Source: Formicarius rufipectus
Lineage: Eukaryota > Chordata > Aves > Passeriformes > Formicariidae
Direction: 5' to 3'
Length of the DNA stretch: 64,000 nt
NCBI GenBank assembly: GCA_013399695.1
Contig: VXAU01002235.1
Span: forward strand, 1,117,608 to 1,181,607
Of this stretch, positions 13,243 through 25,200 are shown piece by piece. Below the pieces are notes generated by a model. That model searched no databases and was not told the origin of the DNA. It saw only the letters and a list, made by a program, of their open reading frames with translations. Every line of letters starts with the position of its first letter. The first letter of the stretch is position 1. Made by a program: the position numbers and the translations under genes.

Positions 13243-13628
13243 ATTCATAGAATCCTGGAATGGTTCAGATTGAAAAGGACTTTAAAGATCGTCCAATTCC
13301 ACCCCTTTGTCATGGGCAGGGACACCTTCCACTAGCCCAGGTTGCTCCAAGCCCCATCCAACCTGGCCTTGGATGGTGCAGCCACAGTTTCTCTGGGCAA
13401 CCTGTGCCAGAGCCTCACCACACTCACAGGGAAGAATTTCTTCCCAATATCCCCTCTAACCCTGTCCTGTCAGTTTGAAGCCATTCCTCCTTGTTCTGTC
13501 ACTCCAGTTCCTGATGAACAGTCCCTCTCTGGCTTCCCTGTAGCCTCTTCAGACACTGGAAGGTGCTGTGAGGTCCCCACACAACTTTTTCCTCTCCAGG
13601 CTGAACAGGTCCAACGTTCTTAGCCTGA
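13243..13628 (-). mobile_element. CR1 LINE fragment, about 385 bp
   Basis: The plus strand starts at 'attcatagaatcctggaatg' (the reverse complement of the terminal repeat). It runs through 'gacaccttccactagcccag', 'cctggccttgga', 'ttctctgggcaacctgtgcc' and 'gggaagaatttcttccc' to 'ctctccaggctgaacaggtc'. It carries the whole 3' untranslated end plus some upstream sequence and points left. A gap of about 16 bp follows 'cctggccttggat', where other copies have 'cacttccaggga'. Confidence 0.95.
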
Positions 13629-14600
13629 GAAAGTTGGTTCATCTAGTTTTGGATTTGTTTTTCAGTGTGTGAATGCAATAACTCCTCCCTGGTACTTGCA
13701 GTATTGGACTCCTTAATAATAAGTATCTTTCTGGGACGAAATCCAAGGTTGAAGGTCTAGGGTACAATAGAGGCTACAAAAGGCCACGTTATCACCACTA
13801 TATTGCTTTAAGGTGTTTAAGTTCCCTCCAGAATCTTCTCCCAGTCTTCCTGGCACAGGAACAGCCACCTTGGTAAAGACAGAGAGAAAAAACCCTAAAA
13901 TCTCTCTTTGTGCCACAATCCCCCTGAAGAAAAAGCTTAACATCTGATTTAAGTTTACTGAAATAACAACAGATGTTTATCTTGTATTGTATGGCACATG
14001 GCACTACATCTCATAAACCCCCTCCTGGAGCATAAAGCAGAGTTTCTGCTCCCTCATTTGGACACTTGCAGGCTTTGTGCTCTTTTTTAAATGTTTTCAT
14101 TTCTCTGGAGCTTAATCTGCTACCAAAGTATTTATAAGTATCACGTTATAAACCGTGAAACAAGGAATAGCAAAGGAGATTTTCAATACTTCCTTCCCCT
14201 AAGCACAGCACTGAGCAGCTACTTACCTGCAGCCCAAAAGAATGAAAAAATTGTGCAAACTTGCTACAGCCTTTCATTAAGAAGAATCCACTCAGGGTGT
14301 GGGACTGGGGAGAGATCACAAAGGAAAAAATCATGCCCTGGGAAAGCCAAAACTGTCGAGGAAAAATATAGAAAAAATTTATTTTTCTGAGGGACATGAA
14401 AAGTGAAGAATTTTAACTTCTAAAATCTATGTGTATTTTAAAGTGAAAATAGTGAAGGCCCATAGCTGGTGTATTTCTTATATACATTTGTACACACAGA
14501 TACTTATTTCCATTCATTGCAACTGTAGAAAACTCTGCTGCATGACAAAACAGGCAACTTTCTTCCAGCACTGATCTGTGACTGTGAACAATAAAGAAAT
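13629..14600. other. Unique sequence, no gene recognised
   Basis: Mixed-composition DNA between two CR1 copies. Overlapping open frames on both strands near 14091-14400 have no recognisable product. Nothing else is visible. Confidence 0.5.
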
Positions 14601-14660
14601 GAAAAAAACCAAAAAACAAACAAACAAACAAAAAAAACCCCAAAAACAAATACAGGAAAA
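14601..14660. repeat. (CAAA)n / A-rich simple repeat
   Basis: Repeated 'caaa' units at about 14616-14630 sit in an A-rich tract that runs directly up to a CR1 copy. It is an ordinary microsatellite. Confidence 0.85.
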
Positions 14661-14668
14661 ATTTCTTT

Positions 14669-14862
14669 CAGGAAGAATTTCTTCCTGGAAAGGGTGGTCA
14701 GACTTTGGAAGGGGCTGCCCAGGGAGGTGGTGGAGTGCCCACCCCTGGAGGGGTCCAAGGCAGGACTGGTGGTGTCACTCAGAGCTCTGGGCTGGGGAAC
14801 AAGGTGGGCACTGGGCACAGGGTGGGCTGGGAGGGCTTTCCCAACCTCAGTGATTCTGGGAG
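14669..14862 (+). mobile_element. CR1 LINE 3' end
   Basis: Sense landmarks in order: 'ggaagaatttcttcctgg', 'agggtggtcagactttgg', 'aggggctgcccagggaggtg', 'tggaggggtccaaggcagga', 'gggctttcccaacctc' and 'agtgattctgggag'. The wording 'aggactggtggtgtcactcagagctctggg' groups it with the copies at 34565 and 42216 rather than with the other CR1 pieces, so these three are probably one subfamily. Confidence 0.92.
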
Positions 14863-17800
14863 TGTTGTTGTGTTAGAGGATGAATATTGGGTTGAAGAGG
14901 GACTCTGCACAGGTCAGAAGGGCAGTTGGGCTGCTGGTGTTTTATGTGATAAAATAGTTAGTAGAGATGGACAAGAGGCATCGGAGAGTCAGTATCTTGT
15001 GACGAAGGGAGCATCCTGATACTGCCCAGCCATGCCACTCTCTTCAGTTGAGACTGAATTTTTTTAATATTTCCTAGATATTTCTGAGCTTCACTGATCT
15101 ATGACTATTGTGGCTTCTCCTTCAGCATTCTCTCTGCTGCATGGTTTATTTTATGTTTGAACAAACGCAGCTCTCCTTTGTTTCCTCCGCTGAATTCTTT
15201 ATTTATTATTTCCTAAAATGATTTGATTTTCCCCCTCCTTCCAGACACATATGATTGCAATAAGCTCATACAAAATAAGACCAAGAAACAAAAGGCTGAA
15301 CATGCTGATAATGTACATTTGGTTTGTATTTATCGTTTTAAGATGTGTTTTAATTGGTTCACTACCAACATCCTGTAACATTCAGTCAGACAGAAGAGAA
15401 ACCTGTTTCATTTTAAAGTCAGTTAATTTCTTTCCTCTTTCAGCTGAGAGCAGTGGGTAAGGCCCTACTGTAGTATCTTCAAATTTAATTTCATTCCAAC
15501 ATTTTAAAAAAGAGGATTACAATTCATCTTGGTTTGTGATTCTCCCTGGACTTCATTGTGAAATGGGTTTTTAAAAGGACAACGACAAAAACATGTTTTG
15601 ATGCTTTAGAACATAAACCTTCATGCATAATTTCTAATGAAAAATATGCAGCTATAAACCTGGAAATAAACAGTTTTCTTGTTATTCCAGAAGCTTAATC
15701 TGTTTAGTTTAATGAGGAGAAAGTGGAAAGGTGACAGAAATGCCACCTTAAAGCACTTACCTACAGCAAAATTCCAGTCAATAGACTGAAGGTGTGACAA
15801 CACTCAGTTTAATACAAACCTTTATTAAAAAAAAAAAAAAGAAAAAAAAAAAAGTAGGAATAAAGGAAAAAAGGGTTGGAAGAGTGACCTGAAAAAGCAG
15901 CTCGTACAACACTCTGGACACCAGGAAGGGAAACCTCAACTTGCTGGGTGTTTATGAAGGGTATTCCTCAAAACCCTCCAGCACAGCAGTTCCACACTCA
16001 GACAATTCACCTGGGACCTGAAGCCCATTGCTGAGAACTCAGCTGCTGAGGTTTGGTTCCTCCTAAAAGGTCTGTGTGCACCAAAGAGGAAATGATTTGA
16101 GGAAGTCTCATTGTACAGGAGGTCAGCCTGGAAAACCAAAGCACAGTCCCTTCTGACCTTGCCCTTTAGGATGTTACTGTCACTGTTACCTTGGACTTCA
16201 ACCTGTAATGTGGAATTAACAGTTTTCCTAAATATTTTATATTTTAGAGGGTTAAAAGTGTCCTTTTGCATCTACTAAAATCAGTGCTAAATAAAACAGA
16301 GGTCAGTTGCAGGTATTTCTATCTTTCACCTCATTGCAACACACATTTTATGAAAACTCTTGACTTTGTTTTGCCTGTGATTGTTCCAAAAGCTGTATTT
16401 AAACACCAAGTTTAGTCCCTGGCACCCGTGTTCTTCTGGAATTTGCAGGGAAATTGAATGGGGTTGACAACCATGTTGAGGTCACAGCCAGACCATGAGG
16501 ATGATGAGGGTCCTTTCTTGGCTGGTTTTGCCTCCAACAGCTTTCAGATGATTCCATAGCCTGAGCTGTCTCCTTTCAGGTAACTCTAGACCAGGGATGT
16601 CCAGACTTTCCCACAAACTCTCTCCTCCATGGGAAAAAGTGTCCCCACTGGTGTCTCCTGTGTGATAAGGGATTTCTGCTGCTGTGGTGGAACTGTTTCA
16701 TGTAGCCAGTCCAAATCAAGAAGTTCATTAACAGAAGTGGTAAAGTGGTGGCATTACCTGGAAGTTTTCCTTGCTTGGTGTCACAGAGTTGGAGGAGCTG
16801 CCAGAGCCCAGAGCGGGGCAGGAGGAGCCCCAGGGGGATAGGGGTGCTCAGGGTGAGCTGTGAAAGGCTTTTCCCCCAAAACTAAGCAATTTCAAAGGTT
16901 TAAAATATAAGGTCTTGAAAAGGAGCTTTCCTGTCCCTGAGGAGGGTGAGTAGTTGGACACTCCTCAGGAAAACTTATGGAAACTTTAGTTTCAACAAAC
17001 GTAGCAGAGTTTGCCTTTTCCGCTTGGCTCCTGGAAAGGTGGGGAGGGGGAAAGGTGGAAAAAGATTCAGTTTGTTTGTTGGCCAATTTGGTCAAGAAGA
17101 GAGCTGGGAAATGTCTTTTTCTATGGAAGTCCTTGCTGGAAGCCTCTGTCCAGCTCTGCCAGCCTGAGCCCTGTGGGAGCTGGATGGGAGATCACAGCCT
17201 GTCTGGGTGTTTTTGCAGCATTTCTGTTATTTTGCATAAGTGAGAGGTGCAAAAGCAGGGAAGGAGTGGGATTCAAGCCACGATTTGGAAGCCTTAGTTA
17301 GAGATGAAGGGCCAATATTGCACTCCTGTGGTATAGGGAATTACTCCAGGAAGGAGAGATCCCTCCGGCACTGGAATCACAGGATAAATAACAGTATAAA
17401 TAGCTGTGTGTGTTTTAAACCAAGTGCAGAATCACTTCTTCAGCTCAGCACACTGGAAGTTTGCCAAGCCTGTGCTAATTATATTGTATCTTGTTTTTAT
17501 CATATATGTTACAAATGATTTCTTATGCCAGAATGTCTGGACACGTTTCCCCAGTATCCCATTACCAGTTTAGGTTTCTACCCATCCTCTCACTTGTATT
17601 GATTTTTTCCTGTAGTTCTCTGTGTTGTGACCTGCTGCCATAGCAATGCAAATAAGGCAAGTTCCCTAAAAGGAGGTGAGAAAGGGAAAAAAAGAAAAAG
17701 GTTGAAGTGCATCACGATGTAAACACACACTGTGATGTGTGTGACTGTGCCCAACACACCGACTGTAGGGACCTGCAGGATGTGTTTTTCCTTCTGGAAA

Positions 17801-20660
17801 TCACACGAGCTTTGCTGTCCATGGAAATCTTGCAAAATGCAGCTGGACCACAAAGGAAAGAGTTTTCCTGTTGTAACATTCAGTGCGGAGGTAGATAAAG
17901 GCAAAGGGGGGTTTGGGTCAGAGCAATGCAGAACTTGGAGGGAGAAGAGCTGAAGCGATGGAAGATAAGAATAAAGAGGATGCAGAGTGTGATCAGATGC
18001 AAAAGGAGAATAAGGGGAAAAAGGTGGCTGGGACAAAAGAGGTCAAAAGGGCATAGAAATAAGAAGTGGAGTGGAGGGGGAGTGTTTCTATGCTGCAGTT
18101 TTCCATCAGACTTTTTAAAGACAGATACTGGTTTAAAACATTGGTGGAAAGAACCTCAGAAGGGATAAAATTTTATAACTCCAAGGACAACATGATCTAG
18201 ATTGGATTATTTTTTTTAGTGAACCTTTTCACCTTGAACACTTTAATAGAAAAGAGGGGCTGCTCATTGCAGAAGCAGATGGTGCTTGGTCACGAGAGTT
18301 TCCAGGCTGCTGCAGCGCTCTGTTGAGGTCAGGCATCTCTCCTGATCCGTGGTCTGGGCATGGGGCCCTTCACCCACAGCAGTGAGGGTGAGGAAACAGC
18401 CAGAGGGGTTTGGGAAGGGCCATGGATCTTCCCCGTGGCTCAGGCAGAATAATTGTGCTGTAACTACCCATCAGATGCTTTGTCATATCCAGTTCAGAGG
18501 AGAAGTCAGTCACCCAAAGATGACAAAGGGGTCCTTGCTCTTGAGGCCTGAGATGCTGATGAAACACTCTTTGAACTCTTTGAGGTTTCTTTGGTTTCTT
18601 TCTTTCTCCTTTTTCTTTTTTTTTTTTTTTCCTTGTGGGTTTTTGCTTTCTTCTGAAGAACAAAAACGTGACTTCCCATGCAGATCTGGCCTGTGCAGGA
18701 CAAGGACTCTTTTGAACTATTTTACATACAATCCCTATTCAAAAGAATCATCTTGCAGCTTCCTGAGGAGCCCTGACAATGTTCCATTTGGGTGATGACA
18801 TGAGGAGAACAGGATTACAACTGGCTAAGGCACACAGGGGCATTCCTGAGGGAAAGGGGCAGGATTCTTCGCTGTGCTCCTTGTCCAGTGGTGAAATAGA
18901 TCTCAATCCTGAAACTCTCCTCAATTTTATTCATCTGAACATATGTAATAGAATTATTCTTTCTTTATATTAGTTATTGTTATGCTTTCTATCATGGCAT
19001 GTGCAATTCCTGCTGAGCCTGAGGCCTCTGATGCCAACAGTCATGTCCAGAGTGGGAAAGTTCCCAAACTAAAGCTGGTCAAAAAACCTCTGGCACGTTT
19101 TCTACATAAACATCTCAAATGTATAGTCTCCTCAGCAAAGACATTAAATCAGCTCCTATTTAAACAAAGCCTATTTTTAATTCTGTGGATAAAAGTAAAT
19201 AAAAATAAAATATAGTGGTATTTCCTTCCCAGGGGACCTGAACATCTGGGTGGTTGGCCTTTGCCAGTTCTCCACTGAAAAAGTTTGTGTCCAGAAGGAA
19301 CACAAAACTTATTTAGCTCAGATAACTCTTGGGGAGTGAAGCTCTGTGGGAAGCTGAGGAAAAGGTGACAGAAAAGTGACCCTGAATATGGTGCAACTAA
19401 AATGCAAGTGAATCCAGGGATGGCAGTGCTGGAAGTGAACGTGCTGTGCTTCCCTTTTTGCTGTTGTCATGTGGGGAAGCAGCACCTGCTGAGGAAAAAC
19501 CTGCAGCACTTCTTGGCAGGGCTACGCAGCGTCTACATCAGCAAGACCATCCCAATTAACTGATGGGTTTAGGTGGTGAGGTGGCTGCCACAGGGAAACT
19601 TCAGGAAGTTTTCCCATGGATTTACAAACAGAGGGAGAGAGCACAGGGCCATGGCTGGGAAATCCAATGCTGGCAGTGCAGAGGGTGCTGGTGCCAGCTG
19701 GTCACCGGGGCTGCACTTCACCCTCCGCACACGGGAGTCGTGTTTAGCAGGTCACGACATGGTTGGCAAGGGCTTGGGTTGATAAGAAGTTGCCTAAATT
19801 AGGCTAATGATGGGCTCTCCTGGGTAAGGCAGGGGAGAAAAAGTTCAAAGCCTGGTATTTCTGTGCACAAAGTCCAAATACCTGCCAAGTCTCTTTGATG
19901 AAGTGTCTTTGTCAGAAAGATTAAATGAAGGTTAAAAAGGCCAGACCTTTTCTCAACATATTTGACTTGCTCTTTCTTTCCTCTCTTCAAGGTGTCTTCA
20001 TGTTACATTTATTTGCTTCATGAATTCTTTATTACACTAATCAGTCCTGATGTACAAACTCATTAGAAAATGAGCTGGAAATGTAAGATCTGTCAAATTT
20101 CAGAGACTTCTGACATCGTTAGACTCAAGGGCCTTTTTGCAGAGAAAAGAGAGAAAGGAAAGAAGCTAATGAGGAAATGTCAGATAATGTAGAAGTCAAT
20201 CCGTTTGGGGATGAAGTTTTACAAAGTTCAGAGAGAAAAGTTGTAGCATTGCCAGGGTAAACAACTAAATTTTTTTTAGATGTAAATTTTGGCCCAGAGG
20301 GGTTTTTTTCCTTACTGTGGTGTTACTGCTTATTTATGGTTTGGTTTTATAAACAATATTTTAAAGCAGTTTATCATATTGCTTTTTTAATGATGACACA
20401 AAAATGAAGGGAAATAATCATTTGAAATATTTCTAATTACATGAATTATCAATTTGCATTTTGGATCTTGTGCCAATCTTAGCTGAAATCACTGTCCCAA
20501 CAGGCAAAGGGCTGTGTCAATGCTCAGTGAAACAAGTGCTGCTGTAAATCAGACTCTGGTGTGCTTTGAAAGACCTTGGATGTGTGAGATCTGTGAAACC
20601 AGGAGGTCAAAATCCTCTCATTAGCTCAACCCAAGAGGAAAAGGGTGAAAAAAATGAGCA
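14863..20660. other. Unique sequence, no gene recognised
   Basis: A long stretch without CR1. It holds an A-rich run at 15827-15854, a strongly purine-rich plus strand at about 17925-18085 (its open frame is only the translation of AG-rich DNA), and a T run at 18616-18630. The AT-rich stretch 20280-20500 has 'cttatttatgg' and 'tctaattacatgaattatc' and may be a weak regulatory element. I see no RNA gene. Open frames of up to 148 codons have no domain and lie antisense to one another. Confidence 0.5.
15827..15854. repeat. Poly-A tract interrupted by one G
   Basis: Fourteen As, a G, then thirteen more As, preceded by 'aacctttatt'. It could be the tail of an old retrocopy, but the sequence on either side matches nothing I recognise and no flanking target-site duplication is obvious. 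Confidence 0.8.
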
Positions 20661-20664
20661 GTGA

Positions 20665-20745
20665 TGGAGAGAGAAGTAGCTTGGCTGTGGTCACACCCTG
20701 GTCTGTGGCTCAGAGAAGGTGGGAGTCTCAGCGCCCTGGACACTA
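20665..20745 (-). mobile_element. Possible MIR SINE remnant
   Basis: The plus strand reads 'agtagcttggctgtggtcacaccctgg...ggctcagagaaggtggga', which follows the order of the reverse complement of the MIR core ('taacttgcccaaggtcacacagc...'). MIR is an ancient tRNA-derived SINE that survives as degraded copies in birds. The match is diverged and judged by eye, so it could be chance. Confidence 0.3.
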
Positions 20746-20980
20746 AATCTCCGTCCCTTCTCTGTCCAGTACCTGCTCAGGGAAGTGCAAATGTTCTTCT
20801 GAACAGCAAGAAAAGTGAGGAAAAGTGGCCAGTTATCTTCAGAGAACAGTCTGATGGCAGTGGAGATCAGCTGCAGCCTTTATTCACCTGTGGCTGCAGA
20901 TGCACCGGGGGAAAAAAATACTTAATTTATTTCATTTTTATTTAATGTCGGCTCAGGACACCGTTGGAAAAATTTAGATA

Positions 20981-21052
20981 CAGAATCATAGAATGGTTTA
21001 GATTGGAAGGGACCTTAAGGATCATGTCATTCCAGGCCCTTGCCCTGTGCTG
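20981..21052 (-). mobile_element. Short CR1 LINE 3' terminus
   Basis: 'agaatcatagaatggtttag' followed by 'attggaagggaccttaagg' is the reverse complement of the CR1 3' end. The match fades after 'gcccttgccctgtg', leaving about 70 bp, so this is a severely 5'-truncated copy. Confidence 0.9.
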
Positions 21053-21994
21053 TCCAAGAAGGAGGAGCTACTCCTTTGTCCATACAGGGACATGAGGTGC
21101 AGCCAACAGGGACTTGTTTGATTTAGCTGTTGAATCCTTTTCCCTTGTCATTCAGACATGACAATGTCTCCTGCTTCCATCATCTCCCTGCAGAGCTCAG
21201 ACAGTCACCTGGCAGGGAGCACTTCTGTACTGGGCAGTGAGTGCACCTGCGAAACTTAATCACATATATGGGGTACTAAGGATGAAAACGAAGGGTATCA
21301 GGTCTGATGCAGAGGGCTGGAATTCAGAACATCTGGGATCTGCTCCTGGTCATCTTCTGAACTCCCTGTGTGCCCTTGGGCAGGTCTCCTCACCCCTCTC
21401 CTGACACAGGCTGTGTTATCTGGCACTTGCTGCACAGGCACACTTACTGTCTCAGTTAGAGCTGGGTTTCACAAACATACAAGCATCAGAAACAGATTGT
21501 TCTTGCTTTGAGATTAATTTCTTTTTTTACCCCTGAGTGCCTATAAAAGCATTCCCCTTGGATTCTACTCAGGAGACATTCTGGGACCTCAAAAGGTGCA
21601 AGAGATGCACAGCAAGAACTGGCTGTTATGGGTGCTGAGTCCTGCTCCGGAGTGTCCTGGAGAGCAAGGAAGGGTGAAGGCCAACAAAAGGGAGATTTTT
21701 CCTACTGGGATTTCAAATGCAGGGAAGCACAGGAATTGGACATTGTGCTGTCAGAGCAGGGAGGGCAGGCTCAGCTTGCTGAGCACAACAGTGGTATCAG
21801 CCCTTGCATTAAGTCACGTGGCCGCACAGAACCCAGAATTTTTAACTCATCTGTTCATAAAAACTTGGGAGAAATCTTTCTCCAGAGCTCCATTCTTCCT
21901 TCTTTCCTTGGTAAAGAGCCAGGTGACAACTCAAATGCAGAGGTCCAGAGGTCTACCTGCTCCTCAGGGGGCAGCTATAGGTCCCCAGCTGCTT
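21053..21994. other. Unique sequence upstream of the minisatellite
   Basis: Apart from the MIR-like segment, this is unique DNA. An open frame of 204 codons runs from 21596 to 22210 (+) and a second overlapping one of 169 codons runs from 21628 to 22137. Both pass through the 27-bp tandem repeat, whose length is a multiple of three and so keeps several frames open. No domain, signal peptide or splice context is seen, and I judge both to be chance. Confidence 0.5.
21330..21412 (+). mobile_element. Possible MIR SINE remnant
   Basis: 'catctgggatctgctcctgg' then 'ctccctgtgtgcccttgggc' then 'aggtctcctcacccctct' parallels the MIR core (free-text order: tggctctgccac, tgtgtgaccttgggcaag, tcacttaacctctct). 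The order and spacing are right, though many bases differ. It is the better of the two MIR candidates in the window. Confidence 0.42.
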
Positions 21995-22103
21995 GCCCAG
22001 CCTGTGCATCCCTTAGGGATGTGCCCAGATGTGCATCTCTTAAGGATGTGCCCAGATGTGCATTCCTTAGAGATGTGCCCAGCTGTGCATCCCTTAGGGA
22101 TGT
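21995..22103. repeat. 27-bp minisatellite, four copies
   Basis: Four head-to-tail units begin with 'gcccag' at 21995 (28 bp), 22023, 22050 and 22077 (27 bp each), and each ends in 'ttagggatgt' or a near variant. The units differ by a few substitutions and one indel, so array birth is not very recent. The period is a multiple of three, so any frame through it encodes a 9-residue repeat. It may vary in copy number between individuals. Confidence 0.93.
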
Positions 22104-22235
22104 GTGCTGCTCAGGCTGTGCTGCTCAGGGGGGCTGAACTGAGCACCCCTGCCCTCCACCTGCAGCCACAGTGCAGTGAACGGGAGCTGTGGCTGCTCAG
22201 CACCTCATAAAAACCAAACCCTGTGCCTTTTGGCC

Positions 22236-22271
22236 GGGGGGAGGGGAGGGGTTGGAGGGGTGGAGGGGGGG
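22236..22271 (+). other. G-quadruplex-type G-run cluster
   Basis: At least five G-runs of four or more lie within 36 bp, separated by A, A, 'ttgga' and 'tgga'. Such a pattern meets the usual G4 rule (four or more runs of three or more Gs with loops up to seven bases) on the plus strand. It lies about 130 bp from the minisatellite. Function is unknown. Confidence 0.75.
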
Positions 22272-25200
22272 CGTAAAGGAGAGAAACTGGGCTCAACAAA
22301 TAAGATAAGTTTGCTGGCAAACTGTTTGTAGCAGTGAAAGCAAAACCCGAGGCATTTCCATCCCCATTAGGGGGGATTTCAGCCCCAGAGCTGGGCCTGC
22401 TCTGGAATCATTGGTCCCCAAGGGCCACCTCACCATATCCTGCAGACACGGTGCCAGGGGCAGCTGCCACGTGTGTCCACCCTTGTGGTGGCACTTTAAG
22501 CACTTCTGTCCCAGGCTTGGCCAGGGTTTGGGGCCACAGCTGCAGTCTGGGCAGTGCTGGGAGGTGTGAGAGGACAGGACATAGGTGAACCTGCAGGAGC
22601 CCGCCAAGGCAGAACTGCTGCAGGCTGTGGGGCAGAGAGTGATGATTCATTTCGAGGAGTTCTCTTAAAATCAGATTAGAGAGGGCAGGCCAGTGAAAGG
22701 GAAGGGGGTTATGTTCTGCTTTGTGAATCAAACTCCATCAAAAAGGTGTCAAAGAACTGGCACTTCCGTCTTCATTCTTCCCCCTCTTTTCTTCCCCTTT
22801 CTGTCTCTGGCTGATGTCTTGCCAGACAAAAAGCACATCTCAAATTCCTCCTCTTTGAAGCTGGTCAGGTAAAGCAGTTTCATTAGACCATCAGGAAGGA
22901 CAAAGTCTTGGGTATTTTCTTTACCTGAGGAGTGTGGATCTGAATTTCGAGGAGCAGTGCAAGTTTCTTTGCCCCATCAGACCCATTCCCACAGGATTCC
23001 CATCCCAGGGCAGTAGAACCTGAAGAGCACTGGATCAGGGTGGCTGCTGCTGACTTCAGGTAGGTGCTTCTATTTGCTTTACTGATGACTTTGCTTCAAA
23101 AGTCCCTTCAATCAGAAAAAAAAATAATTGTAGCTGTTTTAGCACCTGAGCCTGCTTAAATTCATCCTAAACCTTTCCCCAAATCTATCACATCCCTGTG
23201 GGGTTATCAGGAACAGCTTTAAGATTCCTTACTGTTTCCTTTCATTTCAAGTGTTCTGATCAGTTCTGGTTTATTTGCCTCCGAGTGTATCTGCCTGAGG
23301 CCTGGAGCAGGAGAACATTAAAGGCTATTTCTCTTGCCAAGCAAAACCCACTTCTCTGCAGGTATGAAATCTAAGCACACACCTAAACTGTTATTGTTGG
23401 CTTTGGTGTTTTACAGCCCCTGGCAGCCCTTCACTTTGTCTTTAGTCTCCTTTAGAACTCCAACCTGTGGCACCCGCTTTGGCTTTTGGATCTGATCTGA
23501 GTGTGGGTGTTGTGCTTCCTGAGGCACCACCAGTGTGGAAGTTCACTTTGGCCATCCCTTTCCAAGGTATCACTGTTCCCACTGAACAGTTTCCAGACCC
23601 TTCAGCAGCTGTGCCATGCTACAGTGTCACAATTTGCTTCGGGGCAAGGATGGGTGCAGAAATAGGGAAGAAAGGAATACACAAAATAGATCAGAATAAG
23701 TTGAAAGAATTGATGTTTTCTTCCACCAGAACCCAGAATTTTTTTATGTTACAGGGAAACTTTGAAATCAAACTTTTTGGACAATTCTTGTAAAGGGCTG
23801 TAGAAGTCGCAGAACTGTGTGAGACCAGGAGTTTTTCTCCAAGAGTTTGCTTAGCTCTTGCTGATCTACACTTAGGAACCTTCAGCACTGCTGGTTCTCT
23901 GTCTTAATGTTAATTATTCCTCCTGGTAATTATTCATTTATTTCTTTCTTGCCTGGCTTATCTGCTCTTCCCTCATCCACTTTCTGCATCTGGGACAGCC
24001 AGGAGTGGGAGGTGGATTAAATGCTGCACAATATCTGCACCAACTGATTATTTCTGTAAATAAGCATTTCATTATCAAACCAATTATGTTTATATGAAAA
24101 AATCCTTTGACACTTCCTTTTATATTTTCCTATCTGTTGTTACTAAAAGATACCCAAACTTAACACTGCAAACTTATATAGTAGCTGGATAGAAATAGTA
24201 GTTGGAAGAAAAAATTCACTTCCACAGTCCAATGTACCTGGGCTGCCTTTCCCTCTCGGAAAGGGTCAATGAGGTTTCTTTGGCCTTTCTTGAGGCATCT
24301 TTGGCCGCTCTTTGAGTGAGTTCAAACAAGTTTCTGAAGCCATATATGGGGAAGTTTATATTTGTGCCAAGTGCATGTTGATAAAGGGGAGACTTTGATC
24401 CCTCGGCCTGTCAGTTGTACCTCAGGTGCTGGGTCAGGACAAAAGTCTAAGGATATTTCCCTTAACAAATGGATTCTGCTGCCTCTGAAGTACTGCATCT
24501 GTAACAATCAGTGTGAGCTGGCAGAATTGTGCTTGGAGGGATTTACCTGGGGAAACTCCTCTGATTGGTAATACCTAACTCAAACTAGACTCATTATCAA
24601 ACAGCTGATAGTGAGACACAATCCCTATTTATAGAGATTCTGGAGGTATTTAGAGACAAACACACACACCTGTATAAAAGGCATATAAATAGAACCCCTG
24701 ACATTACCTCCATTAGTTGTGTTGTTGCATTGGCTGTAGCTCATACAGACAAGTTCTTCCTATATAGGTTTAAGTGGATTACTAGAGGAAAAGGAGTAAT
24801 TTTGTAAAGAGTTAGTGCTGCTGCCAAAATGCAGCAATTCTAAAGCAAAGGAGCTTTCTGAATACTTGTACTTTTGTGTGGGCTTGACCTGGGGCTTGGG
24901 AAGTTACGGATGCTTGAAACAAAAACCCATTAGAAAAACAAGGTGAGCCTCTATGTATAATCACTGCTGTGTCACTGCATGGCTTTGGGCAAAGACTGGT
25001 GAAGGGCACAGGGCTTTATACTTCTTGTTGAAGTGCTTTATGCTGCTAAAGTCCAGGGCAGCAAAAAACTGCTAAAGCAGTTCAATATTAAATGTACTCT
25101 CTAATGCAAGCAGGGGATGCTGAGATTGTGTTTGGTTTGATTTAACACCTTTTTGTTTGTGCTCAGGGCAGATGTGGGTGGTTTGGACTAAGCTGCTCTT

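Noticed and set aside
15827..16280. Processed pseudogene behind a poly-A tract
   Set aside because: The neighbouring sequence matches no gene I recognise and no flanking target-site duplication is evident.
17926..18168. Basic Lys/Arg-rich open frame
   Set aside because: Composition is explained by an AG-rich stretch; there is no domain.
21596..22210. 204-codon plus-strand open frame
   Set aside because: Its length depends on a 27-bp tandem repeat that cannot shift frame. A second frame is open over the same DNA, and no domain or splice context is present.
24673..24944. TATA-like word with a downstream splice-like word as a real promoter
   Set aside because: Kept only as a very low confidence feature. 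All the words are common by chance in AT-rich DNA and there is no CpG or conservation support.
24965..25000. Third MIR-like fragment around 'ggctttgggcaaagac'
   Set aside because: Only one short word resembles the MIR core; order and length are not supported.
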